NCBI RefSeq assembly: GCF_030452765.1
Contig: NZ_JAKDLO010000012.1
Span: forward strand, 1 to 43,842
From: Intrasporangium sp.
GTDB taxonomy: Bacteria; Actinomycetota; Actinomycetes; Actinomycetales; Dermatophilaceae
DNA: 43,842 nt
Direction of reading: 5' to 3'
The notes beneath the pieces were generated by a model, which saw only the letters and a program-made list of their open reading frames with translations, ran no database searches and was not told where the DNA came from. Positions 29,349-37,735 of the stretch are shown piece by piece (within the stretch, counting starts at the first letter, position 1; every line of letters starts with the position of its first letter). Position numbers and translations under genes: made by a program.

Positions 29349-31163
29349 TCAGCCGCCCTGCTTGTCCGGGTCCAGCCAGACGTTCGTCGGGTCGAAGTTC
29401 TGGAACATCGGCACGTAGATCGCGTTGTGGACCTGGCTCGCGTGGTAGTTGGCCTGCTTCGGCTGGGTGATCGGGAAGAACGGCGCGTCCGACATGACCT
29501 GCTTGTCGGCCTTGGCCCACAGGGTGCGAGCCTCGTCCTCGGTCTTGGCGTTGGCCGCCTGCTTGATCAGGTCGTTCGTCGCCGGGTTGTTGTAGAGCCC
29601 GAAGTTGCTGCCCTGCGGCGGGAAGCTCGGCTCACCAGAGAACAGCGGGTTGAAGAACGACAGCGCTGCGTTGCCGTACCAGTCAGAACCCCACCCCGCC
29701 ACGGCCAGATCCCAGACGCCTCGCTTGGCGACCGAGGGCACCTGCAGGTACTTCGTGTAGAAGTCTGCGTTCGGCGAGGGCACGCCGGTGACGTGGATGC
29801 CGGCATCGGACAGGTCCTGCTGGGCCGTCTGGTAGGTCTTCGTGCTGCCTTCAGAGGCGTTCCGGTAGAGGATCTTGACGGTGATCCCGTTCGGGAACCC
29901 GGCGTCGGCGAGCATCTGCTTGGCCTTGGACGCGTCGTACGGGTAGAGGTCGAAGTTCTGCTCGCCACCGACGATGTTCGACGGGAGCACGTGGCTCAGC
30001 GGGTCGTTGGTGTTCGGCCCACCGAGGACCTGGATGATGTTGTTGCGGTTCAGCGCGTACTCGAGCGCCTGGCGCACCTTGACGTTGCCCAGTGCCCCGT
30101 TGTTGTTCGGCGAGGCTGTGTTGAAGACGATGTACGGGTTGCTCGAGGCGGTGACACCGATGTTGAGGTTCGGGTCCTTCTTGGCGATGAGCGCCGGCAG
30201 CTGGGACGCCGGTGGGAAGTTGTCGAACTCCATGTCCGCACTCGCGCTGCCGGTCTGCAGCTGCTGCTGGGTCGAGTCCTGGGTGACCGTCTCGTTGATC
30301 ACGATCTTGTCGACGTACGCCTTGTGGATCGGGTCGCTCGCGCCGTCCCACGCCGGGTTGCGCGAGAACTGGATCTTCTTCGTCGGCGTGTAGCTGTCGA
30401 CCTTGTACGGGCCGTCCGAGATCGTGTGCTGGGCAAGCTCCGCACTACCCGGCAGGTACTTGTTGTACTCCTCCGGGGCGGCGGAGAAGGCCGGCATCGT
30501 CAGCATGTCGGTGAAGTAGCTCGCCGGGTGGTTCAGCGTGAACTGGAGGGTGAGGTCGTCCTTGGCGACGACGCCCGGCAGGTCGGTGTCCTTCATGTAG
30601 TCGGCGAGGCCCTTCGCCGTCTTGTCCTTGATCTTGGCGAAGTTGTCGCAGAACTGGCTCATTCCCTTGATGAGGGTCACGTAGTCGGGCAGGCCGCCGA
30701 ACGGCTGGACCGGGTTGCAGGTGCGCTTGATGCCGCGCACGAAGTCGGCGGCGGTGACCTGGCGGGCCGGGTTGGTGTCCCACTTGACCCCGTCGCGGAG
30801 CTTGATGGTGTAGGTCAGCCCGTCCTCGCTGATGCCGTTGCCCGGGGTGGGCATCGACTGGGAGATGTCCGGGGCAGCCTTCATGGTCTTGCCCTCGATG
30901 GCGGGATACGAGAACAGCTGTCGGCTCCAGATGCGCAGGGCGAGGTAGCCGATGCTGTAGTAGCTGATGTTGGGGTCCATCTGGTCGACGTCGCCCGAGC
31001 CCAGCATGTTGAGGGTGCCGCCCTTGACCGGCTGCGCGGCGTTGCCGCCTCCGCCGGTCGAGCCGGGGCTCGGTGTGCTCGACCCACCGCACGCCGCCAA
31101 GCCGATCATGCTCAGCGTCGAGACGGCTGCGACGAGCGCGACCCGTTTCGTCCTGCTTGTCAT
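29349..31163 (-). CDS. ABC transporter substrate-binding lipoprotein, peptide (SBP family 5)
   Basis: The 604-residue protein captures peptides or similar ligands outside the membrane for the DppBCDF-type transporter. It has a signal peptide with lipobox IGLAAC, then a Ser/Gly/Pro linker. The mature part shows family-5 features: LRDGVKWDTNPARQVTAADFVRG after the N-terminus, SDGPYKVDSYTPTKKIQFSRNPAWDG, and VRQALEYALNRNNI. ATG 31163 has GGAGAG upstream. As first gene of the operon it is transcribed away from the response regulator across a 237-bp gap containing a phased operator-like array. The specific ligand is unknown. Confidence 0.94.
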   Translation of the reverse strand: MTSRTKRVALVAAVSTLSMIGLAACGGSSTPSPGSTGGGGNAAQPVKGGTLNMLGSGDVDQMDPNISYYSIGYLALRIWSRQLFSYPAIEGKTMKAAPDISQSMPTPGNGISEDGLTYTIKLRDGVKWDTNPARQVTAADFVRGIKRTCNPVQPFGGLPDYVTLIKGMSQFCDNFAKIKDKTAKGLADYMKDTDLPGVVAKDDLTLQFTLNHPASYFTDMLTMPAFSAAPEEYNKYLPGSAELAQHTISDGPYKVDSYTPTKKIQFSRNPAWDGASDPIHKAYVDKIVINETVTQDSTQQQLQTGSASADMEFDNFPPASQLPALIAKKDPNLNIGVTASSNPYIVFNTASPNNNGALGNVKVRQALEYALNRNNIIQVLGGPNTNDPLSHVLPSNIVGGEQNFDLYPYDASKAKQMLADAGFPNGITVKILYRNASEGSTKTYQTAQQDLSDAGIHVTGVPSPNADFYTKYLQVPSVAKRGVWDLAVAGWGSDWYGNAALSFFNPLFSGEPSFPPQGSNFGLYNNPATNDLIKQAANAKTEDEARTLWAKADKQVMSDAPFFPITQPKQANYHASQVHNAIYVPMFQNFDPTNVWLDPDKQGG

Positions 31164-31238
31164 CTCACTCTCCTTCGAGACCACGTCTCGTGGACCGGCC
31201 TTGAACCGGGGTGACCGGTGCTTGGCCCTGGCGCTGTC

Positions 31239-31349
31239 ACGCTAGGCACGTGGTGCAGCCCCCGGTACCCAGTCGCGACCAGGTGTCACAGGACTGTCAT
31301 GCCCACGTCATGAAGGAGACCCGGATGTGACATTCCGATGACGATGACG
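31239..31349. promoter_or_regulatory. divergent control region with 11-bp-phased pentamers
   Basis: YGTCA elements start at 31284, 31295 and 31306, and inverted-sense TGACR elements start at 31328 and 31339; all five starts lie on one 11-bp register (31317 is the only empty slot). Such helically phased repeats are typical of OmpR-family response-regulator sites. A minus-strand TAGCGT (plus-strand ACGCTA, 31239-31244) is a likely -10 for the peptide operon, with a 70-nt leader. The array would lie upstream of that promoter and upstream of the response regulator start. Confidence 0.5.
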
Positions 31350-31400
31350 AGGTCCAGCGGTCACACCGCTGCAGCCCATGCGGCGAGGCAGAATGTGGGT

Positions 31401-32084
31401 GTGACCCGCCAGCTGCTTCTCGTCGAGGACGACTCCCGGGTGCGACGCGCCCTGCGGATGGCCTTGGAGGACGAGGGGTTCCACGTCACCGAGGCCGCGG
31501 ACGGCGCCCAGTGCCTTGCCGCGATGCGCGAGCAAACCCCGGACGTCGTGCTGCTCGACGTCATGCTCCCGGACCACGACGGCTTCGCCGTTTGCCGCGA
31601 GATCCGCCGGGACAGCGACGTGCCGGTCATCATGGTGACCGCCCGCACGGACAGCCACGACGTCGTCGCCGGCCTCGAGGCGGGTGCAGACGACTACGTC
31701 ACCAAACCGCTGGTCTCCAAGGAGCTCGCCGCGCGGATCCGGGCGCTGCTGCGCCGGGTGGAGCCCTCGGTCGACCAGCACCCCAGGCGGGTCAGCTTCG
31801 GCGACCTCAGCATCGGCCTCGACGACGGCATCGTGCGGCGCGACGACGAGGAGCTCGGGCTGACCCGGACAGAGTTCCGCCTGCTGGCCGAGCTCGCCGC
31901 CGCGGACGGCGGGATCTGCAGCCGGGAGCACCTGTTGGACAGGGTCTGGGGCTACGACTACTTCGGCGACAGCCGCATCGTCGACGTCCACATCCGCCGG
32001 CTACGGGTCAAGGTGGAGCGAGACCCCGCCAACCCGCGGCATGTCGTGACCGCCCGGGGCCTCGGTTACCGGCTGGTGGGATAG
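31401..32084 (+). CDS. OmpR/PhoB-family response regulator
   Basis: The 227-residue regulator has a receiver domain (1-118) with acidic pair Asp10-Asp11, phospho-acceptor Asp53 (VVLLDVMLP), and Lys in YVTKPL. A winged-helix domain follows (about 130-227) with GLTRTEFRLLAEL, HLLDRVWGYDYFGDSRIVDVHIRRLRVK and the wing GLGYRLV. GTG 31401 is chosen because the receiver begins there; a CAGAAT box 6 nt upstream suggests a leaderless mRNA. The sensor kinase gene begins with GTG right after its TAG. It probably binds the phased repeats just upstream and may control the divergent peptide operon. Confidence 0.93.
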   Translation: MTRQLLLVEDDSRVRRALRMALEDEGFHVTEAADGAQCLAAMREQTPDVVLLDVMLPDHDGFAVCREIRRDSDVPVIMVTARTDSHDVVAGLEAGADDYVTKPLVSKELAARIRALLRRVEPSVDQHPRRVSFGDLSIGLDDGIVRRDDEELGLTRTEFRLLAELAAADGGICSREHLLDRVWGYDYFGDSRIVDVHIRRLRVKVERDPANPRHVVTARGLGYRLVG

Positions 32085-33467
32085 GTGCGGCGCAGGGAGC
32101 GTCGGCTGCGCCCGAGCCGTCGGCGGCTCGGCCTGAGACAACGGGTGTCGGTGGCCTTCGGCCTGCTCGCCCTCGCGCTGTCCGCGCTCCTGTCGATCGT
32201 CGCCTGGGGCGTCGTGTCGCGGTACCTCGTGAACGAACAACAGTCGGCCGCCCTCGCCCAGGCCGACCTGCACCGGTCGCTCCTCGCGCAGGGCATCGTC
32301 CAGCGCAAGGACACCGTGGCCCTGCTGCTCAACGGCCTGCCCACCAACGGGTCGATCGGTGCCACCGCGGTCGTCGCGGGACGCTGGTACGCGACCTCCC
32401 CACGCGTCCAGCCCGTGACGCTGCCGAACGAGCTCATCGCCGAGGCCATCGCCGGGGAGACCGCGACCCAGCGGATCCGCCTCGAGGGTGGCCTCTACCT
32501 GGCCGTCGGCATCCCGCTCGCCCAGAGCGACGACGCCTTCTTCGAGGTCTTCCCGATGGGCGAGACCGAGACGACACTGCGTGCGCTCTCGTGGGTGCTG
32601 ACCGGGGCGGCCGCAGCCACGACCCTGCTCGGTGCGGCCTTCGGCCGGGTCGCCAGCGGCATCGCGCTCCGACCCCTCAACGGGCTCAACACGGTCGCCG
32701 CCGCCGTCGCCTCTGGGCGGCTCGATGCACGCCTGCCGATCGGCGACGACCCCGACCTCGCACCTCTGGCCACCTCCTTCAACCGCACCGTCGGAGAGCT
32801 GGAGCATCGGGTGATCGCCGACTCCCGGTTCGCCGTCGACGTCGGCCACGAGCTGCGTACGCCGCTGACGACGATGCTCAACTCCCTGCAGGTGATCAAG
32901 AACCGGGAGAACAGCCTGCCGCTCGAGCTCCGGGAGCCCCTTGACCTGCTCTCGGGCGACCTGCAGCGGTTCCGGACGCTGGTCGTCGACCTGCTCGAGA
33001 TCTCGCGCCACGACGCGGGCGAGCAGCTCGTGCTGGCACCCACCGCGATCGGCGAGCTCGTCCGGATCGCTGCGGACACCGCCGCGGGCCGCCGTGTCAC
33101 CACGATCGACGACAGCGCACGAGGTCTGAGCCTCCCGGTCGACAAACGGCGGCTCGAACGCGCGATCGTCAACCTCGTCGGCAACGCCGAGTCGCACGGC
33201 GGTGGCTGCCTCGGGGTGACCGTGACCCGGGAGGAGCACGACGTCCTGGTCCGGGTCGACGACGGCGGCCCGGGGGTAGCCGACGAGCACCGCCCGCTCG
33301 TGTTCGACCGGTTCGCTCGCGGCGGCCGCGCGAGCAGCGAGGGCGTGGGCCTGGGCCTGGCCATCGTGCGCCGCCACGTCGCGGCCCACGGCGGCACCGT
33401 GCACGTCGAGGACCGGCCGGGGGGAGGTGCGCGGTTTGTCATCACGTTGCCCATCACGCGCCCCTGA
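32085..33467 (+). CDS. sensor histidine kinase (MtrB-like layout)
   Basis: The 460-residue kinase has an Arg-rich N-terminus, a membrane helix (about 22-45), an extracellular region of about 125 residues, a second helix (about 170-195), a HAMP domain (RPLNGLNTVAAAVASGRLDARLP), the dimerisation domain with phospho-acceptor His255 in VGHELRTPL, and a catalytic domain with NLVGNAESHGGG (N box), VDDGGPGV (G1) and GVGLGLAIVRRH (G2). The residue before the His is Gly where Ser is usual. GTG 32085 abuts the regulator stop. The lipoprotein gene overlaps its end, recalling the mtrA-mtrB-lpqB layout. The signal is unknown. Confidence 0.93.
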   Translation: MRRRERRLRPSRRRLGLRQRVSVAFGLLALALSALLSIVAWGVVSRYLVNEQQSAALAQADLHRSLLAQGIVQRKDTVALLLNGLPTNGSIGATAVVAGRWYATSPRVQPVTLPNELIAEAIAGETATQRIRLEGGLYLAVGIPLAQSDDAFFEVFPMGETETTLRALSWVLTGAAAATTLLGAAFGRVASGIALRPLNGLNTVAAAVASGRLDARLPIGDDPDLAPLATSFNRTVGELEHRVIADSRFAVDVGHELRTPLTTMLNSLQVIKNRENSLPLELREPLDLLSGDLQRFRTLVVDLLEISRHDAGEQLVLAPTAIGELVRIAADTAAGRRVTTIDDSARGLSLPVDKRRLERAIVNLVGNAESHGGGCLGVTVTREEHDVLVRVDDGGPGVADEHRPLVFDRFARGGRASSEGVGLGLAIVRRHVAAHGGTVHVEDRPGGGARFVITLPITRP

Positions 33468-34059
33468 AGCGGGCCGCACCGGCCGCCCTCGACACCTCCT
33501 CCGGGCCCTTCTCGCGTGCGGCCTGTACCTGCTTCTGCTCGCAGACTGTGGCATCGGTCCACAGGACCGCCCGGTCATCGTCAGCGTCCAGCCCCAGAAG
33601 GCGGTCCCCGTACCGTCCACCGTCATGTCCGGGGTGCCCCTCAGCGTGCAGGTCTACCTGCTCCAGGGGTCGTACTTGTTCCGCGTGACCCGCACGGTGC
33701 TGCCCGGTCCCGGCCTGCAGCCCACCCTCTCGGCGCTCTCGGCGCCGTTGTCGCCGGACGAGCAGGCCCAAGGCCTGCGCACGGCCCTGCCCACGTCGAT
33801 CCAGCCGATGCGCGGGCTGATGGCGCGTGGTGACATCGCCCAGGTCGAGGTGCCGGCGGGCTTCGACCGGCTCCCGGTCCAGGAGCAGATCAACGCGCTC
33901 GGGCAGATCGTCTTCACCATCACCGCCGACACCCTCGCCACGGGGGTCCAGCTCGTCGAGGACGGCCGGCCCGTGGCCGTCCCGGACGCGAGCGGTCAGC
34001 TGCAGAACCGGCCGGTGACGCGCGAGGACTATGGCGTGCTCGCTCCGCGTATCGAATGA
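33436..34059 (+). CDS. GerMN-domain putative lipoprotein
   Basis: The 207-residue protein has a hydrophobic N-terminal segment ending in LLLLADC, then a domain like GerMN: VQVYLLQGSYLFRV, an interior QINALGQIVFTIT segment, GVQLVEDGRPVAVPD and closing RPVTREDY. The cysteine could be lipid-modified, but Asp just before it is unusual for a lipobox; an earlier LLAC is an alternative. It overlaps the kinase gene by 32 nt. I choose TTG 33436 because GGAGG lies 8 nt upstream; GTG 33427 in the track is too close to that site. Position suggests it works with the kinase, as LpqB does with MtrB. Function otherwise unknown. Confidence 0.72.
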   Translation: MSSRCPSRAPEAGRTGRPRHLLRALLACGLYLLLLADCGIGPQDRPVIVSVQPQKAVPVPSTVMSGVPLSVQVYLLQGSYLFRVTRTVLPGPGLQPTLSALSAPLSPDEQAQGLRTALPTSIQPMRGLMARGDIAQVEVPAGFDRLPVQEQINALGQIVFTITADTLATGVQLVEDGRPVAVPDASGQLQNRPVTREDYGVLAPRIE

Positions 34060-34124
34060 TCCCGTATCGAACGAGCCTGTCGTAAGCGAGCCCCGCCGAG
34101 CAGCCGTCGCCCTGTCAGGTCACG

Positions 34125-35126
34125 TCAGCGCAGCCGGGCGACGATCGCGAGTTCCTCCGCCCGGTCCAGGCCGGCACCGCCGCGCGCCCGGTCCAGGCCC
34201 AGCTGCGCCTCCCAGGCTGCCGCGTCCTCGACCACGTCGCTGAGGGGCCGATGGATGAGCCCGTCGCGCACGGCAGCGACCCCGCTCCGGTCCATGAAGG
34301 CGCACCACTCGGGATCGGCCAGCCACAGGGGCAGCGAGTGCGGACCCATGAACTCCTCCACGCCTGCCGACCGGAGCGCGTCGTCGGAGACCGGAACCAG
34401 CTCTCCGGTGAACCCGGCGACTGCCGCGCAGGCGTCGAGCACGTCACTCAGCGGGATGGTGGGGCCGAGAGCGTTGCGAGCTCCGGTGATGCCCCGCAGC
34501 CCCGCAGAGACGACCCAGCTCGCCAGGTCTCCGACGTGCACCCACTGGACCGGTCGGTCCCGGCGCGCGGGGACGAGGACCGGCCCGCCGTCCCGGGCCG
34601 CGAGGGCGAACCGGCCCGGCCAGTAGCCGAACCGGTCGCTGCGGTCGCCGGCCCCGACGATGAGCCCGGCCCGCACGATCAGGGCATCGGGCCCGCGCAC
34701 CGAGCGCACGGCCACCTCGCAGGCGACCTTGCCCTCGCCGTACTCCTCGGGTGTGGCCATGTCCGCTCGCAATGCGGGGAGCAGCCCCGCCGACTCGTCG
34801 GCACCCGGCTCGTCGTGCCGGGCATAGGCCGAGATCGAGCTGACGAGCACCCACCGACTGGCCGCGTCCGCCAGCGCCTGGACGGCGCCCCGGGCGTGGA
34901 CCGGCGCTCGAGCCAGGTCGACGACCAGGTCCCACTCGCCGGGGCCGAGCTCGGCGGCATACACCCCGACGTCGTCACGGTCGCCGGGCACCAGGCGGGC
35001 GCCGTCCGGAACCGAGCCGCTGACCCCCCGCGCGAGGCAGGTCACGTCATGTCCATCGTCCACCGCGACGCGCGCCACCGCGCCACCCAGCCACGAGGTT
35101 CCGCCAAGGACGAGGACGCGCGCCAT
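34125..35126 (-). CDS. NAD-dependent epimerase/dehydratase-family protein
   Basis: The 333-residue protein is an atypical short-chain reductase with the nucleotide-binding GGTSWLGGAVAR at its start, DLVVDLARAPVHARGAV near strand 4, LVSSISAY in the active-site region and IVRAGLIVGAGDRSDRF after it. The Tyr-x3-Lys pair may be EEYGEGKVACE. Substrate unknown; similar actinobacterial proteins are annotated as reductases. ATG 35126 begins MARVLVLGG; the track start upstream adds an Arg/Pro-rich unconserved stretch. No ribosome site is seen. It is divergent from pafA with an 80-bp gap and convergent with the GerMN gene. Confidence 0.85.
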   Translation of the reverse strand: MARVLVLGGTSWLGGAVARVAVDDGHDVTCLARGVSGSVPDGARLVPGDRDDVGVYAAELGPGEWDLVVDLARAPVHARGAVQALADAASRWVLVSSISAYARHDEPGADESAGLLPALRADMATPEEYGEGKVACEVAVRSVRGPDALIVRAGLIVGAGDRSDRFGYWPGRFALAARDGGPVLVPARRDRPVQWVHVGDLASWVVSAGLRGITGARNALGPTIPLSDVLDACAAVAGFTGELVPVSDDALRSAGVEEFMGPHSLPLWLADPEWCAFMDRSGVAAVRDGLIHRPLSDVVEDAAAWEAQLGLDRARGGAGLDRAEELAIVARLR

Positions 35127-35194
35127 GCCGCAAGGAGACCACGACCGGCCGTACCGGGGAACCCGTGTTCGCGGCGGGCGAAAGCCCGGCAACC

Positions 35195-35206
35195 TAGAGT
35201 GGATTC
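35195..35206 (+). promoter_or_regulatory. pafA leaderless promoter -10
   Basis: TAGAGT (35195-35200) ends 6 nt before the pafA ATG, so transcription should start at or next to the A of ATG. There is no ribosome site upstream of pafA, consistent with leaderless initiation. Confidence 0.5.
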
Positions 35207-36601
35207 ATGCAGCGGCGCATCTTCGGGATCGAGAACGAGTACGGCGTCACGTGCACGACTCGCGGGCAGCGCCGGCTCACACCCGACGAGGTGGCCCGCT
35301 ACCTCTTCCGCAAGGTCGTCGCGTGGGGCCGGTCGAGCAACGTCTTCCTCGGCAACGGCGCCCGGCTCTACCTCGACGTCGGCTCGCACCCCGAGTACGC
35401 CACGGCCGAGTGCGACTCGGTGCGTGAGCTCGTCATCCAGGACAAGGCGGGCGAGCGCATCCTCGAGGGGCTCGTCGAGGACGCCCAGCTGAGGCTTCAG
35501 GACGACGGGGTCGAGGGCGAGATCTTCGTCTTCAAGAACAACACCGACTCGGCCGGCAACTCCTACGGCTGCCACGAGAACTACCTCTACAGCCGAGCCG
35601 GCGACTTCCAGCGCGTCTCGGACATGTTCATCCCGTTCCTGATCAGCCGCCAGATCACCTGCGGTGCGGGCAAGGTGATCGCCACGCCGCACGGGGCGAC
35701 CTTCGCCGTGAGCCAGCGCGCCGACCACATCTGGGAGGGCGTGTCGTCGGCGACGACCCGGTCCCGGCCCATCATCAACACGCGGGACGAGCCGCATGCC
35801 GACGCCGAGCGGTACCGGCGCCTGCACGTGATCGTCGGCGACTCCAACCTGTCCGAGACGACGAGCCTGCTCAAGGTCGGCTCGGCCGACCTCGTCCTGC
35901 AGATGATCGAGGCGGGCGTCGTCATGCGCGACCTCACGCTGGAGAACCCGATCCGCGCGATCCGGACGATGAGCCACGACATCACCGGCCGGGCCACCGT
36001 GCGGCTCGCGAACGGCCGCGAGCTGTCGGCGCTCGACATGCAGCGCGAGTACCACGACAAGGCGTGCGAGTTCGTCGACCGCGAGGGCATCGTCAGCGAC
36101 GACGTCAAACACGTGCTCGACCTCTGGGGCCGCGCGCTCGACGCGATCGGGGCCGGCGACCTCGACGCCGTCGCGACCGAGATCGACTGGGTCATCAAGC
36201 ACCAGCTCATCGAGCGCTACCGGGCCAAGCACGGGCTCGAGCTGTCCGACCCGCGGGTCCAGCAGATCGACCTGGCCTACCACGACATCGACCGGCGCCG
36301 CGGGCTGTTCAACCTGCTCCAGCGGCACGGCCGGGCGGCCCGCGTCTCCAGCGACATCGAGATCTTCGAGGCCAAGGTGCGCCCGCCCCAGACGACGCGG
36401 GCCAAGCTGCGCGGCGACTTCATCCGAGCCGCGCAGGCTCGCGGCCGCGACTTCACCGTCGACTGGGTGCACCTCAAGCTCAACGACCAGGCGCAGCGCA
36501 CGGTCCTGTGCAAGGACCCGTTCCGGGCCGTCGACGAGCGGGTCGAGCGGCTCATGGAGTCGATCGAACGGTCCTCGGTGCCGCGGCACCGACCCCTCTG
36601 A
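35207..36601 (+). CDS. pafA: Pup--protein ligase PafA
   Basis: PafA joins the C-terminal Glu of deamidated Pup to lysines of target proteins with ATP. The 464-residue enzyme starts [14 protein letters not shown] with metal-binding Glu9, and has catalytic Asp57 in [17 protein letters not shown]. It lacks the Dop-specific loop, so it is ligase rather than depupylase. The C-terminal domain has [26 protein letters not shown], typical of PafA. Length and start agree with the family (about 452-482). Its leaderless-type promoter is only 80 bp from the divergent epimerase gene. The FKBP gene follows after 91 nt. Confidence 0.97.
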   Translation: MQRRIFGIENEYGVTCTTRGQRRLTPDEVARYLFRKVVAWGRSSNVFLGNGARLYLDVGSHPEYATAECDSVRELVIQDKAGERILEGLVEDAQLRLQDDGVEGEIFVFKNNTDSAGNSYGCHENYLYSRAGDFQRVSDMFIPFLISRQITCGAGKVIATPHGATFAVSQRADHIWEGVSSATTRSRPIINTRDEPHADAERYRRLHVIVGDSNLSETTSLLKVGSADLVLQMIEAGVVMRDLTLENPIRAIRTMSHDITGRATVRLANGRELSALDMQREYHDKACEFVDREGIVSDDVKHVLDLWGRALDAIGAGDLDAVATEIDWVIKHQLIERYRAKHGLELSDPRVQQIDLAYHDIDRRRGLFNLLQRHGRAARVSSDIEIFEAKVRPPQTTRAKLRGDFIRAAQARGRDFTVDWVHLKLNDQAQRTVLCKDPFRAVDERVERLMESIERSSVPRHRPL

Positions 36602-36692
36602 CGGTTCCGTGCCGGCCGAGGGGGCGGAACTCTTTCATACCTTCGGGGGTTACAGTGACGTCGCTTCGTCCCCTACCGTCGCTGAGGTCCTC

Positions 36693-37706
36693 GTGCGTCT
36701 CACCCGTCCAACGCTGGCCATCGCCGCCGCGCTCGGCCTGTCCCTGCTCGCCGCGTGTGGCTCGTCCGGCCCGACGCCCGGTGCCACCGGGGCGGCCACC
36801 GACGGCGGCACGGCAGCGGTGTCGACGCCGCTACCCGGCGCCGTCGGGATCGAGGCCGTCACCGCGACCGGCCCGGTCGACTTCACGACCGCCCCCAAGG
36901 TGAAGTTCACGAAGAAGCCCGTCTCGACGAGCGCCGTCACGAGCGAGGTCCTCGTCAAGGGCAGCGGCCAGGAGTCGACCGCCAAGGACACCGTGATGCT
37001 GCGCGCCCAGATCTTCAACGGAACGACCGGCAAGCTGCTCGACAACGGCTACGACAAGGGCCGCACCGCCGAAGGGTTCCGGCTCGGGCGCACCGACCTC
37101 ATCAAGGGCTTCGCCAAGGGCCTGACCGGCGTGCAGCAGGGCGCGCGGGTCGCCTTCACGATCCCGCCGAGCGAGGGCTTCGGAAGCGCCGGCAACGCGA
37201 ACCTCGGTATCGGCCCGACCGACACGATCGTCGTGGTCGCCGACATCAAGGACGTCCACGCCGGCCTCACCGAGGTCACCGGCACGCAGCAGCCGAGCCC
37301 GGCCGGCCTGCCCACGGTGACCTTCCCAGACGGCCCGACCAAGGCGCCCACCGTGACCATCCCGAAGAGCGCCGCCCCGACCAAGACGGAGCAGGCCACG
37401 CTCATCGAGGGCACCGGCCCGGTCGTCCGGAAGGGCGAGACGATCACAGCCCAGTACCACGGCGTGCTCTGGAAGGACGGGAAGGTCTTCGACTCGTCAT
37501 GGGAGCGGGGCGCGCTCGCCGACTTCGCGATCGGTGTCGGCCAGGTCATCCCGGGCTGGGACAAGACCCTGGTCGGCAAGAAGGTCGGGAGCCGCGTGCT
37601 GCTCGTCATCCCGCCGGCGGACGGCTACGGCGCCAAGGGCATGGGTGACACGATCTCGGGCACCGACACGCTCGTCTTCGTCGTCGACATCCTCGACGCC
37701 TACTGA
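36693..37706 (+). CDS. tandem FKBP-type peptidyl-prolyl isomerase lipoprotein
   Basis: The 337-residue protein has a signal peptide with lipobox LLAAC (Cys22), a Gly/Ala/Thr linker, and two FKBP domains. The first (about 85-190) includes GFRLGRTDLIKGFAKGLTGVQQGARVAFTIPPSEGFG; the second (about 230-337) has AQYHGVLWKDGKVFDSSW, VIPGWDKTLVGKKVGSRVLLVIPP and YGAKG. The second keeps the usual active-site aromatic residues better than the first. It should act as a prolyl isomerase or chaperone outside the membrane. GTG 36693 has GAGG upstream; the track start adds a non-signal N-terminus. An FKBP gene between pafA and pafB is common in this group. Confidence 0.93.
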   Translation: MRLTRPTLAIAAALGLSLLAACGSSGPTPGATGAATDGGTAAVSTPLPGAVGIEAVTATGPVDFTTAPKVKFTKKPVSTSAVTSEVLVKGSGQESTAKDTVMLRAQIFNGTTGKLLDNGYDKGRTAEGFRLGRTDLIKGFAKGLTGVQQGARVAFTIPPSEGFGSAGNANLGIGPTDTIVVVADIKDVHAGLTEVTGTQQPSPAGLPTVTFPDGPTKAPTVTIPKSAAPTKTEQATLIEGTGPVVRKGETITAQYHGVLWKDGKVFDSSWERGALADFAIGVGQVIPGWDKTLVGKKVGSRVLLVIPPADGYGAKGMGDTISGTDTLVFVVDILDAY

Positions 37707-37735
37707 GCCGGCGCCCACCGCCCGGCAAGCAAGGT

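Noticed and set aside
23794-35206. Mobile island inserted in the proteasome locus
   Set aside because: No integrase, transposase, tRNA or flanking direct repeats are seen, and base composition matches the surroundings.
35042-36589. 515-residue minus-strand ORF opposite pafA
   Set aside because: Antisense shadow of pafA without family features.
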